Source: Rhodovarius crocodyli (GTDB taxonomy: Bacteria > Pseudomonadota > Alphaproteobacteria > Acetobacterales > Acetobacteraceae). Taken from it: a stretch of DNA of 64,000 nt. The translations under genes were made by a program, and so were the position numbers. The stretch covers positions 62,001 through 126,000 of the forward strand of contig NZ_SACL01000004.1 of NCBI RefSeq assembly GCF_004005855.1, written 5' to 3'. The notes beneath the pieces are model-generated. The model had not been told where the DNA came from, ran no database searches, and saw nothing but the letters and a program-made list of their open reading frames with translations. Numbering within the stretch: the first letter of the stretch is position 1; each line of letters starts with the position of its first letter. Shown here piece by piece: positions 53,145-61,768 of the stretch.

Positions 53145-54001
53145 CCGGGATCCTGCCGCGACAGCAGGATGTCGCTTTGATCGATGTTCGCCAGCGCCTC
53201 CATGTCCAGCGGCTCAAGCCGGAAGGGGCGCGTGAAGGGCAGGCGAAGGGGCCTGCCGATGATCTCCCAGGCGCGAAAGCCCTGGCGCGCCAGATGGCGC
53301 ATCTCCTCCATCGGATCGCCATGGTGGCGCAGCATGCCGGGCAGCCATTCCATGACAATGTTGAGGCCCGGCGAGCGCTCGATGGTCTGCCGCGCGCCGC
53401 GCAGGGCCATGCCCTCCGCGCCTTCGATATCGAGGCGCAGCAGGTCGAGCGGGGGTGAGCCGGCGAGTGCCGCATCCAGCGCCGTCGCGCGTGCCGTGAT
53501 GGAGCGGCTGTAGACCGCATTCGCGGCCGACTGCGACACATGCCCGCTGCCACGGTGGCTGACATCCTGCAGCAGCGTCAGCTCCACTTCCTCATGCCAG
53601 AGCGCCGTCTCGTGCAGCGTTACCTGCGTGACCAGCCGGTTGAGGCGCAGATTGGCGCGCAGCACGGTGTGGAAGTCCGGCATGACCTCGAAGCTGTGCA
53701 GCCGGCCGGCGGGGCCGATGCGGTCTGCGATGGTCAGCGTGTGCCAGCCGATATTGGCCCCGCCTTCGGCCGCATGCTGGCCGGGGCGCAGGAGATGCTT
53801 CAGCAGCCCGCCCAGATGAGGTTCCCAGGCGCCATTATGGGCCAGGCCGATCCCCACCGACAGATCGTCGGCCATCGTCACCAGAAGCATGCCGTTGCGC
53901 GCAATCAGGCTGCCGTAATTCGGGCCGAGCAGGACAAATCTCGTCCCCAGCAGATTCGCCCTGACGGCGCGGCTGGCACGAAGCAGTTTATGCATATCCA
54001 T
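53141..54001 (-). CDS. FkbM family SAM-dependent methyltransferase
   Basis: 286 residues. The SAM motif is EGGANIGWHTLTIAD near residue 78, followed by SFEVMPDFHTVLRANLRLN and, at about 165-195, PPLDLLRLDIEGAEGMALRGA, the FkbM core. FkbM proteins O-methylate sugars or polyketides; the substrate here is not evident. Starts ATG 54001, or ATG 53995 (MHKLL). It may modify an envelope glycan; nothing nearby confirms this. Confidence 0.85.
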   Translation of the reverse strand: MDMHKLLRASRAVRANLLGTRFVLLGPNYGSLIARNGMLLVTMADDLSVGIGLAHNGAWEPHLGGLLKHLLRPGQHAAEGGANIGWHTLTIADRIGPAGRLHSFEVMPDFHTVLRANLRLNRLVTQVTLHETALWHEEVELTLLQDVSHRGSGHVSQSAANAVYSRSITARATALDAALAGSPPLDLLRLDIEGAEGMALRGARQTIERSPGLNIVMEWLPGMLRHHGDPMEEMRHLARQGFRAWEIIGRPLRLPFTRPFRLEPLDMEALANIDQSDILLSRQDPG

Positions 54002-54106
54002 CAAGGGATTGCTACTTGCAGCCTCCGGGGGGCGTCAACGCAACTTTTTCTTTCGGCCGCCGCCCCCATGTGACATGGGTTTCACGACCAGAACGGGAGA
54101 ACCGCC

Positions 54107-55072
54107 ATGCCGATCCTCCGACGTGCCGCGCTTGCGGCCCCTGCCCTCCTGACCCTCGCACAGGCCATGCCCGCAGACGCACAGACCCCCGCACCTGCAT
54201 CCCAGCAGGCCCCCGGCTTCTACCGCTTCAAGGTGGGCGGCTGGATGATCACCACCGTCCATGACGGTTTCTTCCGGCGTCCGCTGGAGGGCTTCGTGCG
54301 CAATGCCTCGATCGAGGAAGTGCGTGCGGTGGCCGCCGAGAGCTTCCTGCCGCCGGACCAGCTGACCATCACCTTCACCCTGACCTTCGCGCAGAAGGGC
54401 GATGTGCTGGCGGTGTTCGACACCGGCAACGGCGTGACGGCGGCGGGGGCGACCAACGGCCGCGCCATCGCCAACATGGCCGCCGCCGGCATCGACCCGA
54501 CCAAGGTCACGCATGTGATCTTCAGCCATTTCCACGGCGACCATGTGAACGGCCTGCTGAACGCTGAGGGCGGCCGGGCCTTCCCGAATGCCGAGATCAT
54601 CGTGCCCACCCCCGAATGGGCCTGGTGGACCGACACGACGAACGAGACGCGCAGCCCCGAGGGCCAGCGCGGCCAGTTCGCCAATGTGCCGCGCCGCTTC
54701 GCGCCCTATCAGGGCCGCGTGCGCCAGATCGCGGCGGATGCCGAGGTGCTGCCGGGCATCACCGCCCTGCCCGCCCCGGGCCACACGCCCGGCCACACGA
54801 TCTACCGCGTCTCGGACGGTGCGGATCAGCTGGTCTTCCTGGCCGACATCACCAACCGGCCCGAGATCATGACCCGCCGGCCGGAATGGCAGATCGTGTT
54901 CGACTTCGACGGCAATCAGGCCGCCGCCACCCGCCGCCGCGTGCTGGACATGGTGGCCACCGACCGCATCCGCGTCACGGGCTATCACTTCCCCTTCCCC
55001 GCCAACGGCTATGTGGCGCGTCAGGGGCAGGGATTCGTCTTCGTGCCGGCGGAATGGTCGAGCGCGGTGTAA
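54107..55072 (+). CDS. Exported metallo-beta-lactamase-fold hydrolase
   Basis: 321 residues with a signal peptide (cleavage after ADAQ near residue 26). The metal motif SHFHGDHVNGL is near residue 145; later ligands are in GHTPGHTIY and VFLADITNRPEI. It resembles the periplasmic lactonase/quorum-quenching branch of MBL hydrolases, for which AHL and other lactones are substrates, but that is inferred. It stands alone with unrelated genes on each side. Confidence 0.85.
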   Translation: MPILRRAALAAPALLTLAQAMPADAQTPAPASQQAPGFYRFKVGGWMITTVHDGFFRRPLEGFVRNASIEEVRAVAAESFLPPDQLTITFTLTFAQKGDVLAVFDTGNGVTAAGATNGRAIANMAAAGIDPTKVTHVIFSHFHGDHVNGLLNAEGGRAFPNAEIIVPTPEWAWWTDTTNETRSPEGQRGQFANVPRRFAPYQGRVRQIAADAEVLPGITALPAPGHTPGHTIYRVSDGADQLVFLADITNRPEIMTRRPEWQIVFDFDGNQAAATRRRVLDMVATDRIRVTGYHFPFPANGYVARQGQGFVFVPAEWSSAV

Positions 55073-55174
55073 CCAACCGCGCGCCTCGCGCGAAACACCG
55101 ATTGCCACCGGGTGGGCGCTGCGCTGCGCCCCACCCCCTTGTTTGCCGCAGGCGTGGGGCCTGCCCGGTGGCGC

Positions 55175-56911
55175 CTATTCCGCGATGAACTGCAGCGCGG
55201 CCAGCCGGGCATAGAGCCCGCCCTCCGCCATCAGCGCCGCATGGGTGCCGCTCGCGACCACCCGGCCCTGGTCGAGCACCAGGATGCGGTCCGCGCGGCG
55301 CACGGTGGCCAGGCGATGCGCCACCACCAGCGTGGTCCGGCCTTCCGACAGCCTCTCCAGCGCCTGCTGCACGGCGCGCTCGCTCTCGGCGTCCAGCGCG
55401 CTCGTCGCCTCATCCAGCAGCAGCACCGGGGCATCGCGCAGGATGGCGCGGGCGATCGCGAGCCGCTGCCGCTGACCGCCCGAGAGCGAGACGCCCCGCG
55501 CGCCCAGCTCCGTCGCGTATCCCTGCGGCAGGGCCGAGATGTAGCCATGCGCTGCTGCCGCCTCGGCCGCTGCCTGCACCTCGGCGTCACTGGCCTCGGG
55601 GCGGCCGAAGCGGATGTTCTCGGCCACGGTGCCGGAGAAGATCACCGGCTCCTGCCCCACCAGCGCGATGCGGGCGCGCAAGGCCTCCGGTGCCGCGTCG
55701 CGCAGATCCATGCCATCCAGCAGGATCCGCCCGCCCGCGGGGTCATGGAAGCGCAGCAGCAGCTTCAGGATGGTCGTCTTGCCCGCGCCGGAGGGGCCGA
55801 CGAGCGCCACCGTCTCCCCCGGGGCCACCTGGAAGGAGACGTCGTCCAGCGCCGCCCCGCGCCCGGCATAGGCGAAGGAGACATGCTCGAAAGCCACCTC
55901 GCCGCGCGCGGGCGGCAGGGGCCGGGGCGACGCGGGCGGGGCGATCTCGGCGCGGGCCTCCAGCAGTTCACCCAGCCGGTCAGCGGCGCCGGCCGCGCGC
56001 TGGATCTCGCCCCACACCTCGGAGACGGCAGCCGTGGAGCTGGCCATCAGCACCGCATAGAACACGAAGGCCGACAGCTCACCGGCCGACATCCGCCCCG
56101 AGAGCACGTCATGCCCGCCCACCCACAGCGCGAAGGTGACGGCGCCGAAGCCCAGCAGGATGACGGCCAGGATCAGCGCGGCACGCGCCGAAATCCGGCG
56201 GGAGGCAGCGCCCACGCTTTCCTCGACATTGGCGGCGAAGCGGGCGCCGATGCGGGCCTCGCTGGTGAAGGCCTGCACCGTCTCGATGGCGTTGATCGAT
56301 TCCTCGGCGGTGGCCGCGACATCGGCCACGCGCTCCTGCGCGGTGCGCGACAGCCTGCGTTCACGCCGGCCGAAGATCAGCAGCGGGGCCACGACCAGCG
56401 GCACGACGCCGAGCGCGATGGCGGCCAGCTTCACGCTGGTCAGCACCAGCATGGCGGCGGCCCCGATCCCCATCAGCGTGTTGCGCAGCGCCATGGAGAC
56501 GGCGCTGCCCACCAGTGATTGCAGCAGCGCGATATCGGCCGTCAGCCGCGACAGGATGTCGCCGGTGCGATGGGTGGCATACCAACCCGGCGAGAGCGTC
56601 AGCACATGGCGGAACACATTGGTGCGCAGGTCGGCCGCCACGCGCTCTCCCAGCCAGGTGATCAGCCAGTAGCGCCCGGCGCTGGCCAGGCCGAAGCCCA
56701 CGCAGAGCCCGAACATGCCCAGGCCCGTGGCATCCAGCGCAGCGGTGCCGCCGGAAAACCCCTCGTCGATGAAGCGTTTCAACCCCTGTCCCAGGCCCAG
56801 CAGCATGGCGGAGGACACGAGCAGCAGCGCCAGCGCGCCGAGCGCGCGCGGCAGATACGGGCGAAGCCAGGGCAGCAACAGCCCCAGCGCCGCCAACGGT
56901 GCGCGCGTCAT
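55175..56911 (-). CDS. ABC exporter, MsbA/multidrug half-transporter type
   Basis: 578 residues: six transmembrane helices in the first 320 residues, then a nucleotide-binding domain with Walker A GPSGAGKTT, signature LSGGQRQRLAIARA and Walker B LLLDEATSALD. As a homodimer it would export lipids or drugs through the inner membrane. Its ATG overlaps the stop of the upstream M48 gene (ATGA). Family resemblance to MsbA and to bacterial ABCB exporters; the substrate is unknown. Confidence 0.92.
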   Translation of the reverse strand: MTRAPLAALGLLLPWLRPYLPRALGALALLLVSSAMLLGLGQGLKRFIDEGFSGGTAALDATGLGMFGLCVGFGLASAGRYWLITWLGERVAADLRTNVFRHVLTLSPGWYATHRTGDILSRLTADIALLQSLVGSAVSMALRNTLMGIGAAAMLVLTSVKLAAIALGVVPLVVAPLLIFGRRERRLSRTAQERVADVAATAEESINAIETVQAFTSEARIGARFAANVEESVGAASRRISARAALILAVILLGFGAVTFALWVGGHDVLSGRMSAGELSAFVFYAVLMASSTAAVSEVWGEIQRAAGAADRLGELLEARAEIAPPASPRPLPPARGEVAFEHVSFAYAGRGAALDDVSFQVAPGETVALVGPSGAGKTTILKLLLRFHDPAGGRILLDGMDLRDAAPEALRARIALVGQEPVIFSGTVAENIRFGRPEASDAEVQAAAEAAAAHGYISALPQGYATELGARGVSLSGGQRQRLAIARAILRDAPVLLLDEATSALDAESERAVQQALERLSEGRTTLVVAHRLATVRRADRILVLDQGRVVASGTHAALMAEGGLYARLAALQFIAE

Positions 56912-58245
56912 TCGGGCTGGTTCTTCCTGGCGCGCATCGACGCGATCTCATCGGCATAGCCGGAACGGGCGGGCGGCGCGGGCGCGGGCGGTGGCTCCGG
57001 GGCGGGCGCGGGCTTGGCGGCGGGCGGTTGCGGCTGGCCGCCGCCCAGCACGGGCGGCAGGCCCGGAATGCCGCCCGGCGGCAGGGGCTCGCCGGTCAGG
57101 ATCGCGCCGGGGATGGTGGCGCCGGACGCGCCCCAGGGGCCGCGACGCGGCTTCTCGGTACGGGTGGCGTCGGGGTCGGGTTCGGTGGTCTGGGTCACCG
57201 GGGGTACATAGGTGCCCGGATCGCGTCCGCCAGCCACCTTCACCAGAACGCCCACCCGTTCCTCGATCGGCGGGTGGGTGGGCCAGAAGGAGGCGCCCTT
57301 CGTGCCCGCCGCGTTTTCCAGCAGCATGGCCTGCACCTGGCTCGGCAGGCCGGGCATGGCGGCGTGGCCGTCGATCTTGCGCAGCGCGGAGATCATGGCA
57401 TCCGGGTCGCCCGTGATCTGCACGGCCCCGGCATCGGCCAGGATCTCCCGGTTGCGCGACAAGGCCAGGCGCAGCATCACCGACAGCGTGCCCGCGATCA
57501 CGACGATCACGATGCCGATGATGACGATGATGATCGCGCCGGAATTGTTGGAATTGGAGGAACGGTTGCTGCTGCGGCTGCTGCCGCTGGAACGGCCCCT
57601 GCCCCAATCCCAGCTGCCGCCCCCGCTGTCGCCGGTGCTGCTGGGCGTCACACCCGAGAAGTTCCGCCAGATAACGTCGAAGCCCAGCGTGATGATGCCG
57701 GTGAAGACGGCAGCGATCACGGCCAGCCGGGCATCGCCGTTGCGGATATGCGTCAGCTCATGCGCGAGCACGGCGGTCAGCTCACGGTCGTCCAGCCCGT
57801 CGATCAGCCCGCGCGTGACGGTAATGTTGCCCTTCTTGCGCTTCAGGCCCGAGGCGAAGGCGTTCATCGCCTGGCTCTCGATGATGCCCAGGCGCGGCAT
57901 GGGCTCGCCGCGCGCGATGCACAGCGTGTCCATCAGGTGCCACAGTCGGGGTTCTGCCTCCAGCGTGGCTTCCCGCGCGCCGGAGACCCAGTCGATGATC
58001 CGCTGGTTCAGCGCCCAGGCGATGGCGAACCAGATGGCCGAGACGATGACGGAGAACGCCACATAATAGGGCAGCTTCTTCCAGGCGACGCGGAAGGCGA
58101 GAGCCACACCGCCCGCGTCGTAGGACATGATCATCGACAGGCCGAAGGACAGCACCACCAGCAGCACCGGGAAGCCCGCCAGCAGCAGGATGGTCTTCCA
58201 GTTGTTGTTCCACACATGGGTGGACAGGCCGATGGTGCCGAACAT
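56908..58245 (-). CDS. M48 family zinc metalloprotease (HtpX-like)
   Basis: 445 residues. An HExxH motif sits in LAHELTHIRNGD near residue 150 with a downstream third ligand around ILADAGAVQITGDPDAM (Glu/Asp). Two transmembrane segments (residues 18-60) precede it and two follow (near 165-260 with a Ser/Asn/Gly-rich spacer). The C-terminal tail is Pro-rich. It belongs with the LemA gene 4 bases upstream: LemA/M48 pairs are common. It should degrade or process membrane proteins. Confidence 0.88.
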   Translation of the reverse strand: MFGTIGLSTHVWNNNWKTILLLAGFPVLLVVLSFGLSMIMSYDAGGVALAFRVAWKKLPYYVAFSVIVSAIWFAIAWALNQRIIDWVSGAREATLEAEPRLWHLMDTLCIARGEPMPRLGIIESQAMNAFASGLKRKKGNITVTRGLIDGLDDRELTAVLAHELTHIRNGDARLAVIAAVFTGIITLGFDVIWRNFSGVTPSSTGDSGGGSWDWGRGRSSGSSRSSNRSSNSNNSGAIIIVIIGIVIVVIAGTLSVMLRLALSRNREILADAGAVQITGDPDAMISALRKIDGHAAMPGLPSQVQAMLLENAAGTKGASFWPTHPPIEERVGVLVKVAGGRDPGTYVPPVTQTTEPDPDATRTEKPRRGPWGASGATIPGAILTGEPLPPGGIPGLPPVLGGGQPQPPAAKPAPAPEPPPAPAPPARSGYADEIASMRARKNQPE

Positions 58246-58249
58246 CGGT

Positions 58250-58825
58250 TTAGAACTGCACCTTGGGGGCGGCGTTCACCACCGCGCGCTCTTCCTCCGG
58301 GATCTCGAAGAAGGCGCGGCTGCGGAAGCCGAACATGCCCGCGATCAGGACGGCCGGGAACTGCTCGATGGCCGTGTTGAACTCGGCCACTGCGCTGTTG
58401 AAGAAGCGGCGGGCGGCCGCGATCTTGGTCTCGATGGTCGAGAGCTCGGTCTGCAGCTGGGTGAAGTTGCTGTTGGCCTTGAGGTCCGGATAGGCCTCGG
58501 ACAAGGCGAACAGCTGGCGCAGCGCACCGTTCAGCTGGCCTTCGGCCTTGCCCGCGGCCTCGGGGCCCTGGGCGGAGACGGCGGCGTTGCGCGCCTTGAT
58601 CACGGCTTCAAGCGTGCCGCTCTCATGCTTGGCATAGCCCTTCACGGTCTCGACCAGGTTGGGCACCAGGTCGTGGCGCTGCTTCAGCTGCACGTCCACG
58701 TCCGACCAGGCCTGGTTGGTGGTCTGCCGCAGGGCGACCAGCCGGTTGTAGATGCCGATGAAGATGATCGCGACCAGGACGATGATGCCGACGATCACCG
58801 CCAATGTAATCAGGACTGCGGTCAT
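58250..58825 (-). CDS. lemA: LemA family protein
   Basis: 191 residues. One N-terminal membrane helix (residues 3-25), then IYNRLVALRQTTNQAWSDVDVQLKQRHDLVPNLVETVKGYAKHE, the LemA signature, then a helical bundle with a second conserved EFNTAIEQFPAVLIAGMFGF. Function in bacteria is not settled; LemA often travels with an M48 protease, as here. It starts after a short spacer from the divergent-looking SBP gene, which is in fact on the same strand, 9 bases upstream. Confidence 0.9.
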   Translation of the reverse strand: MTAVLITLAVIVGIIVLVAIIFIGIYNRLVALRQTTNQAWSDVDVQLKQRHDLVPNLVETVKGYAKHESGTLEAVIKARNAAVSAQGPEAAGKAEGQLNGALRQLFALSEAYPDLKANSNFTQLQTELSTIETKIAAARRFFNSAVAEFNTAIEQFPAVLIAGMFGFRSRAFFEIPEEERAVVNAAPKVQF

Positions 58826-58834
58826 GGTTCCCCC

Positions 58835-60322
58835 TCAGCGCAGGCGCGTTTCGTGTGTGATGGCGGGGGCGAGATTGAGCGCCCCGGTCAGTTCATAGCC
58901 CAGCTCGACATTGCTCCGCCTCACCCAAACTTGTCGTAAATCGAATAAAGGCACCGAACATGCCGCATCCGTGATCTTGCGCTGGGCCTCGGCCCAGAGC
59001 GCGATCTGGCGGGCGCTGTCGGTGGCGGTGCGGGCGGCCTCGATCTCGGCATCGGCCGCCGCGCAATGGGCGAAGTTCAGGCTCATGGTCGGGCGGCCGG
59101 GGGCGGCGGCAGAGTGATAGAACTGGCTGAGCCAGGCATCGGCCACCGGGAAGCGCGCCGCGCCATAGAAGGTGAGCTGCGAGAGGTCCTCGCGGATGCG
59201 CTGGTGGTAGGTCGCGTGCTCCACCACATCCATCTCGAGGCGGATATTGGCGCGGCGCAGCTGGGCCTGGATCACCTCCATGATCGGCAGCTGGGCCGAG
59301 ATGGAGGAGACGACGGCGCGCAGCGTGATGCCGTTCGGGTGGCCGGCCTCGGCCAGCAGCGCGCGGGCGCGGGCCTGGTCGAAGGCGGGGCGCGTGATGT
59401 CGGCGCTGCCGAGATAGCCGGGCGGCACGGGCGCTGCCCAGGGGCGGGCGACCTCGGTGCCCACGAAACGGGAAATGGCATTCACGTCCAGCGCATGCTG
59501 CACCGCGCGCCGGACGCGGATGTCGTTCAGCGGCGGGGAATTGCCGTTGATCAGCAGGGTGCGGAACTCACCGGGGCCGAAGATGTGCACGGTGGTGTTG
59601 GGCAGACCGCGCATGCGCTCCACCCAGCGCTGCTCGCGCCGGCCGGTGATCAGGTCCAGCTCGCCCGCCTGATAGGCGAGCTCACGCGTCTGGTCGGAGG
59701 GAATGTAGCGCACGTCGAGCTCACGCAGCGCCGGGCGGCCGCGCCAGTGGCGGTCGTTGGCGACCATGCGCACCCGGCCGGAGATCGCGCTCTCGATCCG
59801 GAACGGCCCGGTGCCGAGACCTGCCTCGTTCACGATCATGCCGCCATGGTAGTTGGCGAACAGGCCCATCACGCCGGGCACGGGTTCCTTCAGCGTCACG
59901 CTCAGGGTCAGCGGCCCGGTGACGTCGATGGCCGAGACCGCCCGGTAATCCGCGGCGAAGCTGGAGCGCGTGCGGTCCATGGCGCGCCGCAGAGAGGCCG
60001 CCGCGACCTCGGCCGTGAGGGGGCTGCCATCCGAGAACACCACATTCGGGCGCAGGGTGAAGGTCAGCGTCAGCCCGTCCGGGCTGGTCTGCACGCGCTC
60101 GGCCAGGTCGGGCTCGACGGCGGCGGGGTCGGCGCTGCCGGGCGGGAAGCGCAGCAGCCCGTCGAATGCCCAGGCGGCGGTGCCCTTGTCCTGGCTCGTG
60201 GTGGCGCGGTGCGGGTCCAGGCTGCCGATCTCCTGGCCTATCACGCCCACGCGCAGGGTCTGGGCACCGGCGCCCAGACTGGCCAGGGAAAGTGCAGTTG
60301 CGAACAGCAGCTTGCGGATCAT
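58835..60322 (-). CDS. ABC transporter peptide/nickel-type substrate-binding protein (SBP family 5)
   Basis: 495 residues. Signal peptide ending AGAQ near residue 21, then LRVGVIGQEIGSLDPHRATTSQDK, LTLTFTLRPNVVFSDGSPLTAEVAAAS near residue 95 and a C-terminal VPLFDLRQVWVRR. These bind peptides, opines or other nitrogen compounds in the periplasm. No permease or ATPase genes are next to it. It is divergent from the flavin/FeS dehydrogenase operon with only 53 bases between the starts, so it may supply that enzyme's substrate. GGAGA lies upstream of ATG 60322. Confidence 0.9.
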   Translation of the reverse strand: MIRKLLFATALSLASLGAGAQTLRVGVIGQEIGSLDPHRATTSQDKGTAAWAFDGLLRFPPGSADPAAVEPDLAERVQTSPDGLTLTFTLRPNVVFSDGSPLTAEVAAASLRRAMDRTRSSFAADYRAVSAIDVTGPLTLSVTLKEPVPGVMGLFANYHGGMIVNEAGLGTGPFRIESAISGRVRMVANDRHWRGRPALRELDVRYIPSDQTRELAYQAGELDLITGRREQRWVERMRGLPNTTVHIFGPGEFRTLLINGNSPPLNDIRVRRAVQHALDVNAISRFVGTEVARPWAAPVPPGYLGSADITRPAFDQARARALLAEAGHPNGITLRAVVSSISAQLPIMEVIQAQLRRANIRLEMDVVEHATYHQRIREDLSQLTFYGAARFPVADAWLSQFYHSAAAPGRPTMSLNFAHCAAADAEIEAARTATDSARQIALWAEAQRKITDAACSVPLFDLRQVWVRRSNVELGYELTGALNLAPAITHETRLR

Positions 60323-60375
60323 GCGTTGGTCTCCTGGCTTGCAGGATGGCGCGCAACACTTCACGCTCGCAAGTC

Positions 60376-61500
60376 ATGGAGGCTTACGAGATCGCCGTCA
60401 TAGGCGGGGGCATGCTGGGCAGTGCCATTGGCTGGGGCTGCGCGACCCGTGGGGCGCGTGTGGCCGTGCTGGATGGCGGCGATACGGCATTGCGCGCCGC
60501 CCGGGGCAATTTCGGCCTCGTCTGGTCCCAGGGCAAGGGGGACGGGCTGCCGGCCTATGCCGCCTGGACGCGTGCGTCGCTCGATGCCTGGCCCGCGCTG
60601 GCGGAGACGATTTCGGGCCTTATCGGGCGCGATTGCGGGCTGCGGCAGCAGGGCGGGCTGAACTTCTGCCTCAGCGATGCCGAGTTCGAGGCGCGGCGCG
60701 CCATCGTCAGCCGCCTGCACAACCAGGGCGCGGACACGCTGCGCATGGTCGACCGGAAGGAACTGCAGGCACTGATGCCCGGCTGCCGACTGGGTGAGGC
60801 GGTGGTGGGCGCGAGCTATGAGCCGCGCGACGGCCATGCCGACCCGCTGTCGCTGCTGCAGGGTTTCCATGCCGGGTTGCGCGCGGCCGGTGCTGCGCAT
60901 CTGCCGGGGCCGGAGGTCGTGCGCATCGAGGCCGGCCGCCCCTATGTGATCCATCGCGCGGACGGCGCGCGGGTGATGGCGGAGAAGATCGTGATCGCCT
61001 GCGGGTTGGGCACGCCGCGCGTCGCGGCCATGCTGGGGGCCGATATCCCGGTCCGCCCCGTGCGCGGCCAGAACATCGTCACCGAGCGCCTGCCGCCGAT
61101 CCTGCCCCTGCCGGCCTCCGCCATTCGGCAGACCGTGCACGGCACGGTGCAGATCGGCGTGACCCAGGAAGACGACGGCGACCCGACGCCCTTCACCACC
61201 ACCGCGCACATGGCCGGCATGGCTGCGCGCGCGATCAGGGTGCTGCCCGAACTGGCGCAGGCCCGCGCCTTCCGCGCCTGGGGCGCGCTGCGGCCGATGA
61301 CGCCCGATGGTTTCCCCGCCTATGCGGAGCTGGACGGCCACCCGGGCGCCTTCGTCGCCTGCTGCCATTCGGCGGTGACGCTGGCGGCCATGCACGCCGG
61401 CCCGCTGGCCGAAGGGATCATCGCCGGGCGCCTGCCCGACGCCGTGAAAGACCTACACCCGAGCCGTTTCGCCAGGGGCCAGAATGTTCAAGCGCACTGA
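60376..61500 (+). CDS. FAD-dependent oxidoreductase of the DAO family (first beta-type subunit)
   Basis: 374 residues. FAD motif EIAVIGGGMLGSAIGWGCATRGARVAVLD near residues 4-32 and a C-terminal GALRPMTPDGFPAYAEL. It resembles D-amino acid/sarcosine/glycine oxidase-like subunits, including the beta subunit of HcnABC and opine oxidases. It overlaps the next gene by 17 bases. A second DAO gene starts at 63102, so this operon has two. The start is ATG 60376; the upstream frame lies in the divergent gene's leader. Confidence 0.88.
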   Translation: MEAYEIAVIGGGMLGSAIGWGCATRGARVAVLDGGDTALRAARGNFGLVWSQGKGDGLPAYAAWTRASLDAWPALAETISGLIGRDCGLRQQGGLNFCLSDAEFEARRAIVSRLHNQGADTLRMVDRKELQALMPGCRLGEAVVGASYEPRDGHADPLSLLQGFHAGLRAAGAAHLPGPEVVRIEAGRPYVIHRADGARVMAEKIVIACGLGTPRVAAMLGADIPVRPVRGQNIVTERLPPILPLPASAIRQTVHGTVQIGVTQEDDGDPTPFTTTAHMAGMAARAIRVLPELAQARAFRAWGALRPMTPDGFPAYAELDGHPGAFVACCHSAVTLAAMHAGPLAEGIIAGRLPDAVKDLHPSRFARGQNVQAH

Positions 61501-61768
61501 ACCCACCGATTGTTCCATCACCTGGCAGGGCCAGGCCATCCCGGCCCGCGCGGGTGAGCCGTTGGCCGCCGCGCTGATCGCAGCCGGCATCACGCAGTTC
61601 CGCACCACCGTCGTCTCCGGCGCGCCGCGCGCGCCCTTCTGCATGATGGGCAGCTGCTTCGACTGCCTGGTGGAAGTGAATGGCGAAGCCAATCGCCAGG
61701 CCTGCATGACGCTGGTCACCCCCGGCATGGCCGCGAACCCGATGCAGCCCGAGGTCGTCGGCGCATGA
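61484..61768 (+). CDS. [2Fe-2S] ferredoxin-like subunit (HcnA / sarcosine-oxidase N-terminal type)
   Basis: 94 residues. Plant-type [2Fe-2S] ligands are seen as PFCMMGSCFDCLVEVNG (C, four residues, C, two residues, C) with the fourth Cys in RQACMTLV. It matches the small gamma-type subunit of HcnABC, opine oxidases and D-hydroxyproline dehydrogenase. It overlaps both neighbours (17 bases with the DAO gene, 4 bases with the next), so the three are made together. Confidence 0.88.
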   Translation: MFKRTEPTDCSITWQGQAIPARAGEPLAAALIAAGITQFRTTVVSGAPRAPFCMMGSCFDCLVEVNGEANRQACMTLVTPGMAANPMQPEVVGA